From the NCBI GenBank assembly GCA_019414445.1, contig DXMA01000014.1:4912-68911 (forward strand): 64,000 nucleotides of DNA, read 5' to 3'. The DNA comes from Collinsella sp. (GTDB taxonomy: Bacteria; Actinomycetota; Coriobacteriia; Coriobacteriales; Coriobacteriaceae). Both the position numbers and the translations under genes were made by a program. This document shows positions 61,410 to 64,000 of this stretch, piece by piece. Under the pieces are notes generated by a model that was given only the letters and a program-made list of their open reading frames with translations, made no database searches and had not been told where the DNA came from. Positions within the stretch are counted from its first letter, which is position 1. Every line of letters starts with the position of its first letter.

Positions 61410-61640
61410 TAAGGGCGGCGGACTGTCGCCTTGTATCTGCGGAAATTGTGACCCGGAATGAGCGCTCGGAATGGGATGCATTTTCCGGTAGAAGCTTCAG
61501 CGGAAAGTGCATCCCAGAATTCAGGCTCAGAGCGGGAAGCGCTTTCCGGATGACATGTTTGGCGGAAACTACGGCCCAGTTTTTGGCTCCAGAACGGGAT
61601 ACATTTTCCGGAACGGTCCACATGCGGTGGGGTACCGCCC
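61410..61640. repeat. Hairpin array B: three to four units, 61-62 bp period
   Basis: Left arms at 61472, 61533 and 61595 with right arms at 61501, 61563 and (decayed) 61625. Arm sequences match array A, such as CGGAAAGTGCATCCC; spacers are 16 nt. A preceding right arm at 61440 with a decayed left arm (61410) is a likely fourth unit. It lies just after the minus-strand start of the PD-(D/E)XK-like gene. Confidence 0.88.
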
Positions 61641-61664
61641 CTTTTGCGTGCGTCGCTTGTCGAA

Positions 61665-61720
61665 TTACGTTATAGCTAGCTATATTATAGGAAGATATAA
61701 TATAGCTAGCTATAACGTAA
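61665..61720. promoter_or_regulatory. Perfect 25-bp inverted repeat before the ATPase gene
   Basis: Arms 61665-61689 and 61696-61720 are exact complements with a 6-nt loop GGAAGA. Each arm contains the self-complementary TATAGCTAGCTATA (61671-61684 and 61701-61714), starts 30 bp apart, about three helical turns. It ends at the first base of the AAGGAAGG ribosome-binding site, so it could be an operator pair, an mRNA hairpin or both. Confidence 0.85.
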
Positions 61721-61735
61721 AGGAAGGATGGCCCT

Positions 61736-63127
61736 GTGTTTATCGGAAGAACAACGGAAATGTCCGAGCTCAATCGACTGTATGGCACGGGCTCCTTTGA
61801 GATGCCTGTGATTTACGGCCGCCGTCGTGTGGGTAAAACGCGCCTTATCACAGAGTTCATCCAAGGCAAGAAGGCTATTTACTTTCAGGCTCGTCGTACC
61901 AATGCGGAGGCAAACCTGCATGGCTTTAGCCAAGCGATACTTGCGGGCTCCGTTGGTGCTGCGGGCGTGTCGTTTCGTAGCTTTGACGAGGCGTTCGATG
62001 CATTGGCCACCATGGCTCGCACGGAACGTTTGATTGTCGTGATTGACGAGTATCCCTATCTCGCCCAATCGAATCCCGAGATCAGCTCGTTGCTGCAAGA
62101 TAAGATTGATCACCTGTACAAAGAGACCAAGCTCATGCTTATCCTGTGCGGGTCGTCGCTTTCGTTCATGGAAGAGCAGGTGCTGGGCTACGAGAGTCCG
62201 CTATACGGTAGACGTACGGCCCAGTTTAAGATCATGCCGCTCGATTTTACGACGACCCTCGGCCTGTGGCAGGGCATGAGTCGCGAAGACGCTGCGGTTT
62301 GCTATGGCATGACGGGCGGCATTCCTGCATATATCGAGAAAGTCGATCCTGTCGCACCGCTCAAGGACAACATCAAACGTCTTTTTCTTACTCCTACGGG
62401 CTATCTCTTTGAGGAGCCGAGTAACCTGCTATTGCAAGAGTGCCGCAATCCCGAGCAATATGATGCAATCGTGCAAGCAATTGCTCAGGGGCGCTCGAAG
62501 ATCTCGGAGATTGCGAGCTCTACGGGAATCCCTGCGAGCAACGTAAAGGGCTATGTGGATAAGCTGGCGTCGCTTGGGATTGTCGAGCGCGAGCTGCCCC
62601 TAAACGAGACGAGCAATAAGCGAGCCGTGTATCTGCTGAGCGACCAGATGTTTAGGTTCTGGTACAAGTTTGTTCCGCAGAGCATCGGGCTGATTCAAAA
62701 CGATATGGCCGAGATGGCGTATAAGCGTATTGAGCCGCACGTATCGGATTACATGGGTACGGTCTTTGAGCTTATATGCAGACAATACGTGTACGAACTC
62801 GCACGCGCGGGCGAACTTGGTGTGGTGCCGGCAACAGTTGGCCGTTGGTGGGGAACGGACAATCGGACGCGTACGCAGGAAGAGATCGATTTGATTGTCG
62901 ACGACGGAGAGGGCGCGACGCTCTTTGCGGAGTGCAAATGGCGTAACGAACCGGCAGGCGAGGATGTTCTGGAAAAGCTCGTGTACCGAAGCGAGCTCTT
63001 TAGGCGTCAGCATAAAAGCTACGTGATCTTCTCGAAGCGTGGCTTTACGCAAGGATGTCAGGAAGCTGCGGCGAGCAGGGGAGATACCAAGCTGATTTCG
63101 TTTGCCGAGATGTGCGAGCGGAGATAA
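61736..63127 (+). CDS. DUF234-type ATPase with PD-(D/E)XK-like C-terminus
   Basis: 463-aa AAA/STAND-type ATPase of the archaeal-ATPase/DUF234 group. P-loop GRRRVGKT at 28-35; Walker B RLIVVIDEYPYL near 97-108. A winged helix follows (SKISEIASSTGIPASNVKGY). The C-terminal nuclease-like domain has EEIDLIVDD and AECKWR. GTG 61736 follows AAGGAAGG by 8 nt. The start ATG 61729 is in another frame. Such proteins are often linked to accessory DNA; the role is unknown. GC is lower than in most neighbours. Confidence 0.85.
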   Translation: MFIGRTTEMSELNRLYGTGSFEMPVIYGRRRVGKTRLITEFIQGKKAIYFQARRTNAEANLHGFSQAILAGSVGAAGVSFRSFDEAFDALATMARTERLIVVIDEYPYLAQSNPEISSLLQDKIDHLYKETKLMLILCGSSLSFMEEQVLGYESPLYGRRTAQFKIMPLDFTTTLGLWQGMSREDAAVCYGMTGGIPAYIEKVDPVAPLKDNIKRLFLTPTGYLFEEPSNLLLQECRNPEQYDAIVQAIAQGRSKISEIASSTGIPASNVKGYVDKLASLGIVERELPLNETSNKRAVYLLSDQMFRFWYKFVPQSIGLIQNDMAEMAYKRIEPHVSDYMGTVFELICRQYVYELARAGELGVVPATVGRWWGTDNRTRTQEEIDLIVDDGEGATLFAECKWRNEPAGEDVLEKLVYRSELFRRQHKSYVIFSKRGFTQGCQEAAASRGDTKLISFAEMCERR

Positions 63128-63181
63128 CCAAGCGCGCTCTGATGTGATTGCTCGGAATGGGTCGCGCTAAGGATGCCAAGC

Positions 63182-63250
63182 GTAAAACCTACAATGAAAA
63201 TGGCGTAAAAACTACATTGAGAACGGCGTAAAAACAGCATTGAGAATGGC
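63182..63250. repeat. Three tandem 23-bp repeats
   Basis: Units at 63182, 63205 and 63228, each GTAAAA...CAATGAAAATGGC or ...CATTGAGAAYGGC. The first is the most diverged. They lie just before the ATPase remnant and after the intact ATPase gene. Confidence 0.9.
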
Positions 63251-63271
63251 GTAATTTCGTCTATCGCATGA

Positions 63272-63654
63272 TCGCCCGAGCTTGCACACGGCCTTTTGCG
63301 AGCTCTTGCCATGAACGAGAGCCAGGCTGTCACGTACAAGACGCTCATAAAGGACGCCTCGTACGGTGAGACGGGCCCCGACGAGAGGACCATCGCTGCG
63401 CACCTGGATCTCTTCAACAGGCTCAAGCTGACCGAGGACCTGTGCGGATGGGAGCCATCGAGGTCAAGCTGAGTGATGCGAAAGCAGACGATGGAGCGAG
63501 AAATCTCAAGGCGCTGGAGAGGAAAGTGCTCTCCAATCCTGCCGCCCAGAATGCCGCGCCGGCGTTTTTGGCGGTCGTGGTTGGAAAGGGGAGCATTGCC
63601 TACACACGCGACGACGGCGTGGCGGTGATCCCCATGGCGCCACTTGGGGCGTAG
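63272..63654 (+). pseudogene. Remnant of a DUF4143-type ATPase gene
   Basis: Open frame from 63272 reads LLRALAMNESQAVTYKTLIK and TIAAHLDLFNRLKLTEDLCGW, typical of the middle of DUF4143 ATPases, then hits a stop at about 63470. A different frame continues from 63442 with GAIEVKLSDAKADDG and AFLAVVVGKGS, the C-terminal nuclease-like domain, ending at 63654. The two overlap around CGGATGGG, so the interval between TEDLCGW and the EVK motif has been lost together with the N-terminus. Confidence 0.8.
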
Positions 63655-64000
63655 TGGTTTTGCGGGCGTGCCGTGCTTCCTTTACCGAAAATCCATTTGG
63701 TAAACCAGATGCTCGCGGATAGAATAAAGTTGACGGCAGCCCAAGTTCTGGAGAGCTGGGAAACGCCGTTGCTTGGTCAAGAGGTCGGTGCCTTAATGGC
63801 AGCGACTTGTTATGCTTCGAATGCTGCTTGAGTGCCTCGGAAAGTTCGATAAGCGCCGTGAAGAGCGAGACCAAAGCAACCAAGAGCTCTACGAGCTCTG
63901 ATGGGCCCGGGATGACCGCTGATTCAAGTCACCGGGCCTAAATCTTTTGGCTCTGTTAGACCAAATTTGACACGATCGGCTGTTCGTCGAACCGGAAAAT
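63655..64000. other. Unassigned end with a terminator-like hairpin
   Basis: No convincing gene. A possible 26-codon frame (63821-63901) and, on the opposite strand, a short hydrophobic stretch (LVALVSLFTALIELSEAL at about 63825-63883) are noted only. GGCCCGG (63904-63910) pairs with CCGGGCC (63932-63938), with TGAC/GTCA inside and TTTT soon after (63944-63947), a likely terminator. TTTACC/GGTAAA at about 63679-63705 is a small hairpin. Confidence 0.5.

Noticed and set aside
59872..61640. Integron attC sites
   Set aside because: No integrase or cassette genes, no conserved core GTT boxes, and the units are in tandem without genes.
63795..63901. Type I toxin with antisense partner
   Set aside because: A short hydrophobic minus-strand frame and a 26-codon plus-strand frame are seen, but no ribosome-binding site or known motif supports either.

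Overview
The window is a GC-rich bacterial chromosome segment, most likely from Coriobacteriia and probably Collinsella or a close relative. This is inferred from gene content, frequent GTG/TTG starts, a single-operon FASII set with FabK and fused AccD-AccA, and a purine/selenium molybdo-hydroxylase cluster. No rRNA, tRNA, CRISPR array or complete insertion sequence was seen.

Layout. 15-7713: a FeoA-FeoB fusion, an SotB-like MFS exporter, a GH13 glycosidase, a hypoxanthine-DNA-glycosylase-like protein, one unrecognised gene and a class I aminotransferase. 7751-18819: a long palindrome, an L10 leader, rplJ-rplL, galU and rpoB-rpoC. 19295-22887: the str operon (rpsL-rpsG-fusA-rpsJ) without tuf. 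22946-33072: birA, divergent from a complete fatty-acid operon (fabH-acpP-fabK-fabD-fabG-fabF-accB-fabZ-accC-accDA). 33089-36299: a PTS EIIC, a CDF cation exporter and a histidine phosphatase. 36313-42599: a second long palindrome, then rplC-rplD-rplW-rplB-rpsS-rplV-rpsC-rplP-rpmC-rpsQ-rplN-rplX, cut off after rplX. 42600-49336: hairpin repeats, a Gfo/Idh/MocA oxidoreductase with a DeoR regulator, an RluA-family pseudouridine synthase, a U32 peptidase-family protein and RidA. 49338-59819: a DauR/YheO-type regulator divergent from a purine operon (NCS2 permease, SsnA, YgfK, polyferredoxin, XdhD-like enzyme). 59820-64000: an accessory end with two arrays of regularly spaced hairpins around a putative PD-(D/E)XK protein, an ATPase with a perfect operator-like palindrome, and the remnant of another ATPase.

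How the genes work together. Translation, transcription and lipid synthesis are packed together. BirA should biotinylate AccB, AccC and AccDA should make malonyl-CoA, and the Fab proteins should elongate and reduce acyl chains on AcpP. The purine cluster resembles the E. coli ygfK-ssnA-xdhD-xanQ region, but has a four-cluster ferredoxin where a separate FAD subunit would be expected.

The most unusual aspect is non-coding. Several palindrome families combine a constant centre with locus-specific, mutually complementary arms. Two long palindromes, directly upstream of the rplJL and rplC operons, share a core of about 52 nt but have unrelated arms. A third, weaker palindrome lies upstream of rpsL. 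Small hairpins with a GGGGAC-type centre occur singly, in pairs and in a tandem cluster. Two arrays of about 62-bp period hairpins flank the nuclease-like gene. These patterns suggest either a process that makes inverted duplications around a seed sequence, or a set of mobile or structured RNA elements.
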